Source of the DNA: Crenothrix sp. D3
GTDB lineage: Bacteria; Pseudomonadota; Gammaproteobacteria; Methylococcales; Methylomonadaceae
Assembly (NCBI GenBank): GCA_002134785.1
Contig: MBQZ01000006.1
Location: forward strand, 1-64,000
Length of the DNA stretch: 64,000 bases
Direction of reading: 5' to 3'
Of the stretch, positions 9,373 to 17,958 are shown piece after piece. A program made the translations under genes and the position numbers. The notes beneath the pieces are model-generated. The model was not told the origin of the DNA. It was given only the letters and a program-made list of their open reading frames with translations, and did not search any database. Each line of letters opens with the position of its first letter. Within the stretch, counting starts at the first letter, position 1.

Positions 9373-9404
9373 GTAGCCCGTATGAAGTGTAACGGAATAC
9401 GGGG
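9373..9404. repeat. Dispersed palindromic element in the comF-bioB intergenic region
   Basis: CCCGTAT (9377-9383) and ATACGGG (9397-9403) are 7-bp arms inside a sequence starting GTAGCCCGTATGAAGTG. This resembles the widespread GTAGCCCGGATG...ATCCGGG repeat of many gammaproteobacteria. It lies within the 105-nt region that must hold the divergent comF and bioB promoters. Confidence 0.55.
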
Positions 9405-9450
9405 AATAGAATACAAATTTTCCCGCCTTTTTAATTGGAGATTAACACAG

Positions 9451-10422
9451 ATGTCGCAAAACCCCGTCCTACGCCATGATTGGCAACTCGATGAAGTACA
9501 AGCTCTGTACGCATTGCCGTTTAATGATTTGCTGTTTAAAGCCCAAAGCATTCACCGCGCTCATTTTGATGCTAACGAAATTCAAATCAGTAGTTTACTG
9601 AGTATTAAAACAGGCTCATGTTCGGAAGATTGTGGTTACTGCCCGCAAAGTGCGCGGTATGACAGCGATATAACCCCCGAAGCTCTCATGCCAATTGATA
9701 AGGTATTAAAAGCCGCTGAAAATGCTAAAGCCCAAGGCGCGTCACGGTTTTGTATGGGCGCGGCGTGGCGTAAACCGAAAGATAAAGACATCGAGCGCGT
9801 AGTCGAAATGGTGCAAGGCGTTAAAGCCTTAGGCTTAGAAACGTGTGTCACTTTGGGTATGTTGACCGATGAACAAACCCACCGTTTAAAAGAGGGCGGT
9901 TTGGATTATTACAATCATAATTTAGACACCTCAGAAGATTATTATTCCGAAGTGATTACCACGCGGACTTATCAAGATCGTTTAGATACACTGGCGCGAG
10001 TGCGTGATGCGGGCATTAATGTGTGTTGTGGTGGTATTGTCGGCATGGGTGAAACGGATGTTGACCGCGCCAAGTTATTAATGGAATTGGCTAATCTGCC
10101 GAAACATCCTGAAAGCGTGCCGATTAATATGTTGGTACAAGTCGAAGGCACGCCGCTCATGGGAACGGAAGCCCTAGACCCGATTATTTTTATTCGCACG
10201 GTAGCAGTGGCTAGAATCATGATGCCAGAATCGCGGGTGCGTTTGTCGGCAGGGCGCAATAATATGAGTGATGAAATGCAGGCGTTATGTTTCTTCGCAG
10301 GCGCGAACTCGATTTTTTACGGTGATAAATTATTGACTACTGATAATCCGATGACTAACCAAGATTTAGCGTTGTTCGCCCGCTTAGGTGTGCATACGGG
10401 CGGTTCGAGTTACGCTAATTAA
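9451..10422 (+). CDS. bioB: Biotin synthase
   Basis: This radical SAM enzyme inserts sulfur into dethiobiotin to give biotin, the last step of the pathway. The ATG at 9451 follows a GGAG ten bases upstream and gives a 323-aa protein starting [11 protein letters not shown]; the open frame extends further upstream but those residues are not family-like. The [4Fe-4S] motif is [11 protein letters not shown] near residues 53-63. [20 protein letters not shown] and SAGRNNMS (holding the Arg ligand of the [2Fe-2S] cluster) are all present. It is the first gene of bioB-bioF-X-bioH-bioC-bioD. No bioA is seen in the window. Confidence 0.97.
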   Translation: MSQNPVLRHDWQLDEVQALYALPFNDLLFKAQSIHRAHFDANEIQISSLLSIKTGSCSEDCGYCPQSARYDSDITPEALMPIDKVLKAAENAKAQGASRFCMGAAWRKPKDKDIERVVEMVQGVKALGLETCVTLGMLTDEQTHRLKEGGLDYYNHNLDTSEDYYSEVITTRTYQDRLDTLARVRDAGINVCCGGIVGMGETDVDRAKLLMELANLPKHPESVPINMLVQVEGTPLMGTEALDPIIFIRTVAVARIMMPESRVRLSAGRNNMSDEMQALCFFAGANSIFYGDKLLTTDNPMTNQDLALFARLGVHTGGSSYAN

Positions 10423-10529
10423 CCTGAAAAACTATTATCCACGAAAAACACGAAAAAAGAAAAAGTAGGTTTTTATCTTTTTTTTGTAAAAATTCTTGAT
10501 AATTTTTAAACACCTAACTTACTTTTATC

Positions 10530-11681
10530 ATGCAGCACTTAAACAACCAGCTGGCAGAGCTAGCACAACAAGGTTTGTATCGTTCTCGACGGATTATTGA
10601 CTCACCGCAGGGTATTTTGTTGCAAATTGATGGTAAGCAAGTCATCAATTTTTGCAGTAATGATTATTTAGGCTTAGCCAATCATCCCGATGTTATTCAT
10701 GCCTTTAAAAAAGCTGCCGATACTTACGGAGTTGGCAGTGGTTCAGCTCCTTTAATTTGTGGGTATAATTCAGCTCATCATGCGTTAGAGGAAGAACTCG
10801 CGGCTTTTACGCAGCGCGATCGTGTCTTATTATTTCCCACGGGTTATATGGCAAATATGGGGGTGATTGCGGCGTTAGTTGGTCGTCATGATACGGTTTT
10901 TCAGGATCGTTTAAATCACGCCTCTTTATTGGATGGCGGATTATTATCGGGCGCGCGTCTCAAACGTTATGCACATGGCGATGTGGAACACTTAGCGGTT
11001 TTAATGACTAAGCCTACGGAAAAAAAGCTTATTGTTACTGATGGAGTGTTTAGCATGGATGGTGATTTTGCTCCTTTGCCTGATTTAGTTGCGCAGGCAA
11101 AAGCCCATAATGCGTGCTTAATTGTTGATGATGCTCACGGTTTAGGTGTACTTGGTCAACAAGGTGGGGGCGTATTAGAACATTATGCACTGACGCAAAA
11201 CGATGTCTCTCTATTGATGGGATCATTAGGCAAGGGTTTTGGTACGTTTGGTGCGTTCGTTGCAGGCCCTGAAATTCTGATTGAAACCCTGATTCAAAAA
11301 GCCCGTACTTATATCTATACCACGTCCTTTCCTGCTGCGGTTGCCGAAGCCACACGCGCCAGTTTAAAACTGATGACTACTGAGCAATGGCGTAGAGATA
11401 AAATTCAGCACTTAGCGAAACGCTTTAAACAAGGCGCGAAGCAATTAAATCTGCCCTTATTACATTCTGATTGTGCTATTCAACCGCTGATTATTGGCGA
11501 TAGTCACTTAGCCGTTACGGTAAGCAACACCTTATTTGGGCAAGGCTTTTTAGTCTCTGCGATTCGTCCGCCCACTGTTCCGCAAGGTAGCGCGAGATTA
11601 CGTGTGACAATTTCCGCATTACACGAAGAACAACACATCGACAGCTTATTGGATGCGTTCGACAAAGCCTATAAATCATGA
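10530..11681 (+). CDS. bioF: 8-amino-7-oxononanoate synthase
   Basis: This 383-aa PLP enzyme condenses pimeloyl-ACP with L-alanine to form 8-amino-7-oxononanoate. Conserved features are INFCSNDYLGLANHP near residue 40, DRLNHASLLDG, VTDGVFSMDGD, IVDDAHGLGVLG, and the PLP lysine in GSLGKGFGTFGAF near residue 237. There is no clear Shine-Dalgarno, but the ATG at 10530 gives the expected N-terminus. Its stop overlaps the next ORF by 4 nt (ATGA), indicating coupling. The 107-nt gap after bioB contains a Lys/Phe-like A/T tract and a partial TCCACGAAAAA repeat. Confidence 0.95.
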   Translation: MQHLNNQLAELAQQGLYRSRRIIDSPQGILLQIDGKQVINFCSNDYLGLANHPDVIHAFKKAADTYGVGSGSAPLICGYNSAHHALEEELAAFTQRDRVLLFPTGYMANMGVIAALVGRHDTVFQDRLNHASLLDGGLLSGARLKRYAHGDVEHLAVLMTKPTEKKLIVTDGVFSMDGDFAPLPDLVAQAKAHNACLIVDDAHGLGVLGQQGGGVLEHYALTQNDVSLLMGSLGKGFGTFGAFVAGPEILIETLIQKARTYIYTTSFPAAVAEATRASLKLMTTEQWRRDKIQHLAKRFKQGAKQLNLPLLHSDCAIQPLIIGDSHLAVTVSNTLFGQGFLVSAIRPPTVPQGSARLRVTISALHEEQHIDSLLDAFDKAYKS

Positions 11682-12211
11682 ATATTTTTTACCTGCACGC
11701 GAATCCAACGCTATGCGCCCAGCAACACGTTAATAAACACGTTGTTAAAATGATAGTGGAATACGCGCAACTGTTATCGACTACGCATCGCTTACTGGAT
11801 GGCGTGGAAACCTTAGGGGTAAGCGCGGCAGGGCGATCAGTCAAACGTTGGCAAATGCCTGATGAACGTGATGGACTGTTATATCATGCCACGCATGGTC
11901 AACACCCGTCTGCATTATGGACGCGCCATAGTGGCGAAAATTATCAATGGTTATACCAGTTATTTATTGCCGTGTTAGCCGAATACACTTTTCGATACGA
12001 AAAAATTCACGCCACCGCACGGCTGATAAAACCTTTGCAATCACCACCTAATCATATTGTGTATCAAGGCTTTAATGAACCCACGCCCGCTATGCCCGAT
12101 GACTATAAAGTGACAGGTGATACGGTGCAGTCGTATCGTAATTATTATCGTGGGTCTAAAAGCCATTTATTTGCGTGGAAAAATAGACCGATTCCCGATT
12201 GGATTAGCTAA
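11678..12211 (+). CDS. Conserved protein of unknown function within the biotin operon
   Basis: This 177-aa protein begins MNIFYLHANPTLCAQQHVNKHVV and has QLLSTTHRLLDG, HPSALWTRHSGENYQWLYQLF, MPDDYK and YYRGSKSHLFAWKNRPIPDW. It resembles a family I have seen in phages and scattered bacteria, with no assigned function that I can recall. Many conserved His, Trp and Tyr residues suggest an enzyme rather than a structural protein. There is no signal peptide or membrane span. It overlaps bioF by 4 nt and bioH by 1 nt, so it is co-translated with biotin synthesis genes. Whether it has any role in biotin metabolism is unknown. Confidence 0.75.
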   Translation: MNIFYLHANPTLCAQQHVNKHVVKMIVEYAQLLSTTHRLLDGVETLGVSAAGRSVKRWQMPDERDGLLYHATHGQHPSALWTRHSGENYQWLYQLFIAVLAEYTFRYEKIHATARLIKPLQSPPNHIVYQGFNEPTPAMPDDYKVTGDTVQSYRNYYRGSKSHLFAWKNRPIPDWIS

Positions 12212-13002
12212 TGTCTAAACTCTATTCAGAAACCTTCGGCACAGGTAAACCTATTGTTTTAGTACACGGCTGGGCTATGCACAGCGGAATCTGGCGCGGC
12301 TTTGCTCAGCAATTAGCGCGACATTATCAAGTGACTTGTATTGATTTACCCGCGCATGGGCGTAGTAGAGACGCGATTAATCGCGTCTCTACACCGTTCA
12401 CCTTAGAAAATGTCAGTGACGCGCTAGTCAACGCACTACCCGATAAACCCAGTTGCTGGTTAGGATGGTCATTAGGTGCGACTATCGTGCTGGATATTGC
12501 CCAGCGTTATCCAGAGCGCGTTAGTTCATTGATACTGCTGGCAGGTAATCCGTTGTTTGTCAGCACAGAACAATGGGCAGGTGTTAATCCTACCGTATTA
12601 GATGTGTTCGCGGCTAATTTAATGACTAACTGTCAAGCGACCTTGCTACGCTTTCTTGCCTTACAGGTCAATGGTTTGCCTGACAGTAAAGCACTATTAA
12701 AAGACCTAAAAACCGCTATTATGGAATACCCCGCACCTGATAATGACAGTTTACAAGGTGGGTTAAATATTCTTAAACACACGGATTTACGCGCGGTATT
12801 AGCTCAACTCACTATTCCTGTTTCGGTTATATTAGGCGATAAAGACACGTTAGTGCCTGTCGCTGTTGGTCAACAAATGCAGCAGTTATTAGTCCAGTTA
12901 GAACTAACAATACTCGAAAGGGCAGGTCATGTACCCTTTTTATCACACGCCCAGCAACTATTAACGCTAATTTGTCATTTTATGGATAAACCATGCCTTT
13001 AG
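12211..13002 (+). CDS. bioH: Pimeloyl-[ACP] methyl ester carboxylesterase
   Basis: This 263-aa alpha/beta hydrolase removes the methyl group from pimeloyl-ACP methyl ester, ending the disguised fatty-acid elongation started by BioC. It has the oxyanion block IVLVHGWAMHSGIW near residues 14-27, the nucleophile elbow GWSLGA near 88-93, the Asp in LGDKDTLVP and the His in AGHVPF. Residues RDAINRVST (53-61), right after DLPAHGRS, are encoded by a perfect 28-bp palindrome and look like an in-frame insertion in a surface loop between strands. It sits between the unknown ORF and bioC, overlapping bioC by 10 nt. Confidence 0.92.
   Translation: MSKLYSETFGTGKPIVLVHGWAMHSGIWRGFAQQLARHYQVTCIDLPAHGRSRDAINRVSTPFTLENVSDALVNALPDKPSCWLGWSLGATIVLDIAQRYPERVSSLILLAGNPLFVSTEQWAGVNPTVLDVFAANLMTNCQATLLRFLALQVNGLPDSKALLKDLKTAIMEYPAPDNDSLQGGLNILKHTDLRAVLAQLTIPVSVILGDKDTLVPVAVGQQMQQLLVQLELTILERAGHVPFLSHAQQLLTLICHFMDKPCL
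12365..12392. repeat. Perfect 28-bp palindrome inside bioH
   Basis: GTAGAGACGCGATT (12365-12378) is followed immediately by its exact reverse complement (12379-12392), with no loop. The palindrome encodes residues 53-61 of BioH in frame. I recognise this sequence type as a dispersed repeat common in cyanobacteria and some filamentous sulfur bacteria; no second copy was found in this window. Confidence 0.9.
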
Positions 13003-13769
13003 ATAAAACTAAAATTCGCCAGTCTTTTTCTGCTGCGTCGGGTACTTACGATAGCGTTGCCGAGTTACAAAGAAGCATCGGCTACGCGCTATTAAATAAC
13101 GTTGATAGCAATATATCAGGAACATTATTAGACATCGGTTGTGGTACGGGATTTTTAACCGCTGAACTATTACGCTTTAATCCAGAACAGCTGATTGCCT
13201 TGGATATTGCGTTGCCGATGTTGCACGCCACGCGTGATAAACAATGGGAAAAACTCCCGCCTAGCTTACTGTGCGCCGATGCGGAACACTTACCGCTCAT
13301 GAATGATAGCGTTAATCATGTGTTTTCCAATCTTGCCCTGCAATGGTGTAGCCATCTTGATGTGGTATTCACGGACATAAAACGGCTACTTAAACCCGAT
13401 GGGCAACTTATTTTTTCAACGTTTGCACCGCACACGTTACAAGAACTCAAAGCCGCATGGCAAACCGTTGATGACTATGCTCACGTCAACGATTTTTATA
13501 ATGCAGATCAACTCACACAGTTTTTACACGGTGCAGGTTTTGTGAAAATTGACATTGTCAGCAGTTTATACACGCCACAATATGATTCCGTATTAGCACT
13601 CATGCAGGAGCTAAAACACATCGGCGCACATAACGTCCGCGCAAAACGTAATCGCCATTGCACCACTAAAATTGCCATGCAGCGCATGATTACCGCCTAC
13701 CAAGACGCATACAGTGTGGATGGAAAAATCCCTGCGAGCTTTGAAGTCTTCATGGTACGAGCCAGCTAA
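12993..13769 (+). CDS. bioC: Malonyl-[ACP] O-methyltransferase
   Basis: This 258-aa SAM-dependent class I methyltransferase methylates malonyl-ACP so that it can prime pimelate synthesis. The N-terminal KTKIRQSFSAASGTYDSVAELQR is the BioC hallmark. SAM motif I is LLDIGCGTGFLTAEL near residues 44-58, with LALDIALPML, ADAEHLPLMNDSVN and FSNLALQWC following. The C-terminal GAHNVRAKRNR block is also typical of BioC. Start overlaps bioH by 10 nt and the stop overlaps bioD by one base. Confidence 0.95.
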   Translation: MPLDKTKIRQSFSAASGTYDSVAELQRSIGYALLNNVDSNISGTLLDIGCGTGFLTAELLRFNPEQLIALDIALPMLHATRDKQWEKLPPSLLCADAEHLPLMNDSVNHVFSNLALQWCSHLDVVFTDIKRLLKPDGQLIFSTFAPHTLQELKAAWQTVDDYAHVNDFYNADQLTQFLHGAGFVKIDIVSSLYTPQYDSVLALMQELKHIGAHNVRAKRNRHCTTKIAMQRMITAYQDAYSVDGKIPASFEVFMVRAS

Positions 13770-14431
13770 TGGAAGCCGCTTATTTCATTACGGGGACTGA
13801 TACCGATGTCGGCAAAACCGTCGCAACACTGGCATTAATGCACTACGCCAAACAACGGGGAAAAACTGTTATCGGTATGAAACCCGTTGCGGCGGGTTGT
13901 GAACTACAGAATGGGCAGTTAAAAAACCAAGATGCGTTATTGCTGCAAGCCCACGCATCCGTGCAAGTCGATTATGAGTTGCTTAATCCTTACGCTTACT
14001 TAGCTCCTGTCTCTCCGCATATTGCAGGGGCGAATAATCCTGTCGTGTTGAACAAGGTGCTGGCTCACTTTAACGCACTCACTTCGTTAGCCGACATTGT
14101 CTTAGTGGAAGGTGCGGGTGGTTGGTACGCCCCTGTTAATGACCAGCAATCAATCAGCGACTTAGCGCAATGTTTAGCGTTGCCTGTCATTATGGTGGTT
14201 GCTATACGCTTAGGCTGTATCAATCACGCCCGCTTAACCTATCAAGCCATTCACGCTTCAGGCTTAATCTGCGCAGGTTGGATAGCTAACTGCACCGACC
14301 CCACTATGCTGAACCGTGATGAAAATATCACCACTATTAAACACGCATTAAACACACCGTTGCTGGGCATATTGCCGTATCAACAACCTATGGATTTTGA
14401 TTTTTTAGCGCGGCAGATACAGTTCAGCTAA
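13769..14431 (+). CDS. bioD: ATP-dependent dethiobiotin synthetase
   Basis: This 220-aa P-loop enzyme closes the ureido ring of dethiobiotin using CO2 and ATP. It has the P-loop GTDTDVGKTV near residues 8-17, MKPVAAGCE with the catalytic Lys, the VEGAGGWYAP magnesium/diaminopelargonate loop near 111-120, and RLGCINHARLT. It is the last gene of the biotin operon. Its stop overlaps the stop of the convergent cydC by 3 nt, so transcription of the two operons collides with no room for a separate terminator. Confidence 0.95.
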   Translation: MEAAYFITGTDTDVGKTVATLALMHYAKQRGKTVIGMKPVAAGCELQNGQLKNQDALLLQAHASVQVDYELLNPYAYLAPVSPHIAGANNPVVLNKVLAHFNALTSLADIVLVEGAGGWYAPVNDQQSISDLAQCLALPVIMVVAIRLGCINHARLTYQAIHASGLICAGWIANCTDPTMLNRDENITTIKHALNTPLLGILPYQQPMDFDFLARQIQFS

Positions 14432-16116
14432 TGAGCTGGGTTCGCATTGGTTTTGCACGCGATTAATATGCCTTGTTCCATGCGATAAACCACATCAACT
14501 AACTCTAAACCTACTGTGCGATGTGTCACCATCACCAGCGTTTTATGTTGGGCAAAACTGGCTAAAGCCGTCAATACGTCGCGTTCGGTATCCGAGTCTA
14601 ATCCTTCGGTGGGTTCATCCAGCAATAAGATGGGCGGATTTTTCAGATAAAGCCGTGCCAAGGCAATACGCCGCGCTTCACCGCCTGAAATTTTCGCGCC
14701 ACTTTCACCGACCCAAGTATGAATACCATCGGGCAAGCGTCCGATAAATTGAGTGAGTCCTGCAAATTTTACGGCTTCATTGAGTTCATTTTGTGTCGCG
14801 GCGCGTTTAGCGATTAACAGATTATCTTTAATAGTGGCGGCAAATAATTGACTGCGTTGTGATAACACGCCGAAACAGCTTAATAGCTCATCGTGATTGA
14901 GCTGATTAATCGCTACATCACCCAGCAAAATATCGCCGTGTTGTGGGTCGTAATGACGGGTTAATAACTGTAACAACGTGGTTTTTCCTGAACCACTCGC
15001 GCCGATAATGGCGATTTTTGCACCGTGCGGCAGGTTTAGATTGAGGTTTTTTAATATAAACTGTTCTGAATAACCAAAGCTCACATTATGAAAGTGCAAA
15101 TCATAGTGGCTAGGTAATGCTTTAGTTAGATTAGCAATATCAATAGTCGGTGTCAGGGTAGCCAGATGACGCACACGGTGCGCGGCGGCTTGGGTTTTGC
15201 CCAGCATTTGTAAGGCTTGTGGCAACGGTTGCACCAGTTCAAATGCGGCAATCACACAAAATACCACGATAGCAATATCCGCACCTAACAACGCGCCGTC
15301 TTGATAACCCAATGCGACCAGAATTAGCGCAAGCAATAACGCCAGTTGTGACAATAACAAGGTGAGCGCAGAGGACAGGGCGGTTAAACGATTATTATCG
15401 GCTTCGGTGTCTATCAGGCGTTCTGAGTTGTTGGCAAACGCTTCACTAAAGCGTGTATAGGCTTGGTTCGCCAGTAAATCGGTCATGCCTTGTAGCATTT
15501 CCAATTGTCGCAAGCGCAAACTTGCCGCTAAAGTGACGACGTTTTCCGCGCTGTCTTTACCTAAGCGATTGAATAGCCAAGGAATTGCGATCGCCGATAT
15601 TATCAATAACACGCCCGTGCTGAGACTAATAAACGGATCATATTGATACAAAAATACCGTGACCGCAGTAACGCCAATCGCGGCAACCACCACAGGCGCA
15701 AGCAAACGCAAATACAGCGCGTCCAAGGCATCAATATCAGCGGTCATGCGGGTTAATAAATCACCACTGCGTGATTCCGATAAACGCCCTAACGCTAACG
15801 GAATTAATTGTGCGAAAAACCACACGCGGATTTCAGTCAACACGCGAAACGTGGCTTCATGCGTGACTAAGCGTTCACCATAACGCCCCAATGTGCGGCT
15901 AATCGCTAACGCGCGGATTTGTGCAGCGGGCAACATGAAATTAAATAGCAACACATCGCCGCCTAAACCTGCAATCGCCGACGCGCTGATAAACCAACCT
16001 GACAACGTGAGCAACGCAACAGCGGCAAATGCGGTTAATAATGCCAACACGATACCGCCCGCTAACCATAAACGATGCGGTTTGAACAAGCGTAAGAAAA
16101 ACGTTAAATCATTCAT
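14428..16116 (-). CDS. cydC: Thiol reductant ABC exporter subunit CydC
   Basis: This 562-aa half-transporter has six predicted membrane spans (about residues 15-300) and a C-terminal ATPase. The ATPase has Walker A GASGSGKTTLL, signature KISGGEARRIALARL, Walker B PPILLLDEPTEGLD and H-loop MVTHR. With CydD it exports glutathione and cysteine to the periplasm and is needed for assembly of cytochrome bd. Its ATG overlaps the cydD stop by 4 nt (ATGA), so the two are co-translated. Confidence 0.92.
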   Translation of the reverse strand: MNDLTFFLRLFKPHRLWLAGGIVLALLTAFAAVALLTLSGWFISASAIAGLGGDVLLFNFMLPAAQIRALAISRTLGRYGERLVTHEATFRVLTEIRVWFFAQLIPLALGRLSESRSGDLLTRMTADIDALDALYLRLLAPVVVAAIGVTAVTVFLYQYDPFISLSTGVLLIISAIAIPWLFNRLGKDSAENVVTLAASLRLRQLEMLQGMTDLLANQAYTRFSEAFANNSERLIDTEADNNRLTALSSALTLLLSQLALLLALILVALGYQDGALLGADIAIVVFCVIAAFELVQPLPQALQMLGKTQAAAHRVRHLATLTPTIDIANLTKALPSHYDLHFHNVSFGYSEQFILKNLNLNLPHGAKIAIIGASGSGKTTLLQLLTRHYDPQHGDILLGDVAINQLNHDELLSCFGVLSQRSQLFAATIKDNLLIAKRAATQNELNEAVKFAGLTQFIGRLPDGIHTWVGESGAKISGGEARRIALARLYLKNPPILLLDEPTEGLDSDTERDVLTALASFAQHKTLVMVTHRTVGLELVDVVYRMEQGILIACKTNANPAH

Positions 16117-17867
16117 GATACTAAGCGTCCGTGTTGCAAGATGATTTTTCTGTCCATGCCTTGTATGACTTCATCATCATGACTGGAAATAATGACAGTT
16201 TTGTCGTTAAACAACTGCGCAATCATCGCCAGTAACTGTGTTTTAGTGACTTTATCCAGATTGGCGGTTGGTTCATCCAGTACGATAATCTCGGCATTTT
16301 TTAGAAAAGCACGGGCAACCGCGATACGCTGCACCTGTCCGCCTGATAACCCATAACCGCGTTCACCGACCAGCGTTTGTAAGCCTTGGGGCAGTTGGTT
16401 GCTGAATGCGCTGACACCAGCGGCGTGTGCGGCAGCATTAATTTGTTCAGCGGTAGCGTTCGCATTCGCCAGCGCAATGTTATCGGCAATACTGCCGTAA
16501 AAAATATACGCATTCTGCCCAACATAAGCCATGATTTTCGTGGCATTCTCACGGTTTAAGGCTTGTCCATTTAGCCATAGATTGCCTTCGGTAACGGATT
16601 CAAAACCGAGCAGTAAATTTAACAGCGTGGTTTTACCTGCACCTGACCCACCGACTAGGGCTATTTTTTCGCCTTGGTGGATTTGCAGGTTGATGTCGGC
16701 TAACACTTGTCGCTGTTCGTAGGATTTACTGACCTTGTTAAATTCAATAATTGGAGAATCGTGGTGGTGTTGGGTTACGCTATCGCTAACCCAACCTACA
16801 TTCTTACTCATGGGCTGTTCTAAAATTGTCAAAATCGCATCCGCCGCACCCAATGCTGCCGCGCGGTCATGATAATAAATTGCCAATTGCCGCAGTGGCA
16901 GAAAAAATTCTGGGGCTAACAGCAACACGAACAACCCGATTTTAAAACTGACAGCTGGCGCGAAAGTAAAATGAATCTGTCCCAATAAACTCAAGCCCAC
17001 ATACACCGCCACTAACGCCACCGCCACCGCGCTGAAAAATTCCAATACCGCAGAGGATAAAAACGCAATGCGTAATACGCTCATGGTTTTTTCCCGAAAA
17101 TCATCGGCACTGTGGTGAATCGCGGTTAATTCAGCTTCCGCTTGCCCAAAGAGTTTTAAGGTGGCTAAGCCTTGCAATCGGTCTAAAAAATAACCGCTCA
17201 TACGGGTCAAGGCTAAGAATTGATTGCGTTGCGCAGAAGCTGCACCCATGCCGATGAGTGCCATAAATAACGGAATTAACGGCGCGGTGATTAACAGGAT
17301 TAAACCGACTAGCCAATTGACGGGCATAACCACGGCAAGCATGATGAAGGGCGATACGCCGACAATGTACTGTTGCGGCAGGTAGCGGGAAAAATATAAC
17401 GCCAGTGCGTCCACTTGTTCCAAACTGACCGCCGCTAACGCGCCGCTTTGTTGCTGTTTCAGTGCGGCTGGGTTTAAGGCGAACGTGTCGGTGAGTTGTC
17501 GTCTTATGGCGGTGCGGACTTTTGCCCCTGCGTTAAAACCTGCGATTTGTTGGGCGTAAATGCAGATACTGCGCAATAAAAAGACGGCAATTAAGCCAAC
17601 TAGTTGGAGTCCAATCACTTCTAGCGTGATTGATGGGCTTCGTGCCTCAGTCCATCCTATAACACTGTTATCAATAATGAGAGTAGATAAAATACTCGCC
17701 AATAACGCCGCTTGCGCTATCACCGCTACACCATTAATAATCCCCGCCAACGTAGCGAATAAAATAGGTTTGTGGACGGTTTTGCTTTGGTCTTTTAACC
17801 ATTTTGCACACACTTTTTCACGCGCATGGTGTTGGTCAAAATAGCGTTGGTTATTGGTTTCAGACAT
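16113..17867 (-). CDS. cydD: Thiol reductant ABC exporter subunit CydD
   Basis: This 584-aa half-transporter pairs with CydC. It has an N-terminal membrane domain (about residues 30-330) and an ATPase with Walker A GGSGAGKTTLLNLLLG, signature GYGLSGGQVQRIAVARAF and Walker B EIIVLDEPTANLD. Between the domains, residues reading roughly NVGWVSDSVTQHH are encoded by a dispersed palindromic repeat (16769-16795 and flanks), an in-frame insertion in the linker before the ATPase. It starts 91 nt after the CydX-GGDEF gene; two further palindromes lie in that gap. Order cydA-cydB-cydX-cydD-cydC places oxidase and its assembly factor on one minus-strand unit. Confidence 0.92.
   Translation of the reverse strand: MSETNNQRYFDQHHAREKVCAKWLKDQSKTVHKPILFATLAGIINGVAVIAQAALLASILSTLIIDNSVIGWTEARSPSITLEVIGLQLVGLIAVFLLRSICIYAQQIAGFNAGAKVRTAIRRQLTDTFALNPAALKQQQSGALAAVSLEQVDALALYFSRYLPQQYIVGVSPFIMLAVVMPVNWLVGLILLITAPLIPLFMALIGMGAASAQRNQFLALTRMSGYFLDRLQGLATLKLFGQAEAELTAIHHSADDFREKTMSVLRIAFLSSAVLEFFSAVAVALVAVYVGLSLLGQIHFTFAPAVSFKIGLFVLLLAPEFFLPLRQLAIYYHDRAAALGAADAILTILEQPMSKNVGWVSDSVTQHHHDSPIIEFNKVSKSYEQRQVLADINLQIHQGEKIALVGGSGAGKTTLLNLLLGFESVTEGNLWLNGQALNRENATKIMAYVGQNAYIFYGSIADNIALANANATAEQINAAAHAAGVSAFSNQLPQGLQTLVGERGYGLSGGQVQRIAVARAFLKNAEIIVLDEPTANLDKVTKTQLLAMIAQLFNDKTVIISSHDDEVIQGMDRKIILQHGRLVS
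16769..16795. repeat. Dispersed palindromic repeat inside cydD
   Basis: GTTGGGTTA (16769-16777) and TAACCCAAC (16787-16795) flank CGCTATCGC. With flanks up to about 16800 it matches the well-known GGTTGGGTTAGCGATAGCG repeat type. A second copy with the same arms is intergenic at 37687-37725. Here it is read in frame as part of CydD. Confidence 0.85.
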
Positions 17868-17887
17868 GGCTATGAATGCTATGAATA

Positions 17888-17920
17888 AAACCTGCTAGGC
17901 TTTAAAAACCTCGCAGGTTT
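17888..17920. repeat. Palindrome of the ACCTCGCAGGTTT family (cydX-cydD gap)
   Basis: The right half (AAACCTCGCAGGTTT) and an imperfect left half (AAACCTGCTAGGCTT) form a 33-bp hairpin. It is homologous to the repeats at 21275-21307 and 44815-44847. In the cydX-cydD gap it could reduce downstream expression of cydDC. Confidence 0.7.
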
Positions 17921-17930
17921 AACATGGGAA

Positions 17931-17953
17931 AAGACAAACCTTAGGTTTGTCTT
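17931..17953. repeat. Palindrome with ACAAACCT core upstream of cydD
   Basis: AAGACAAACC (17931-17940) and GGTTTGTCTT (17944-17953) form a perfect 10-bp stem with a 3-nt loop, six bases after the CydX-GGDEF stop. Same family as 3613-3638. On the minus strand it could serve as a weak terminator or an RNA-stabilising 3' hairpin for cydABX. Confidence 0.65.
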
Positions 17954-17958
17954 TCAAG

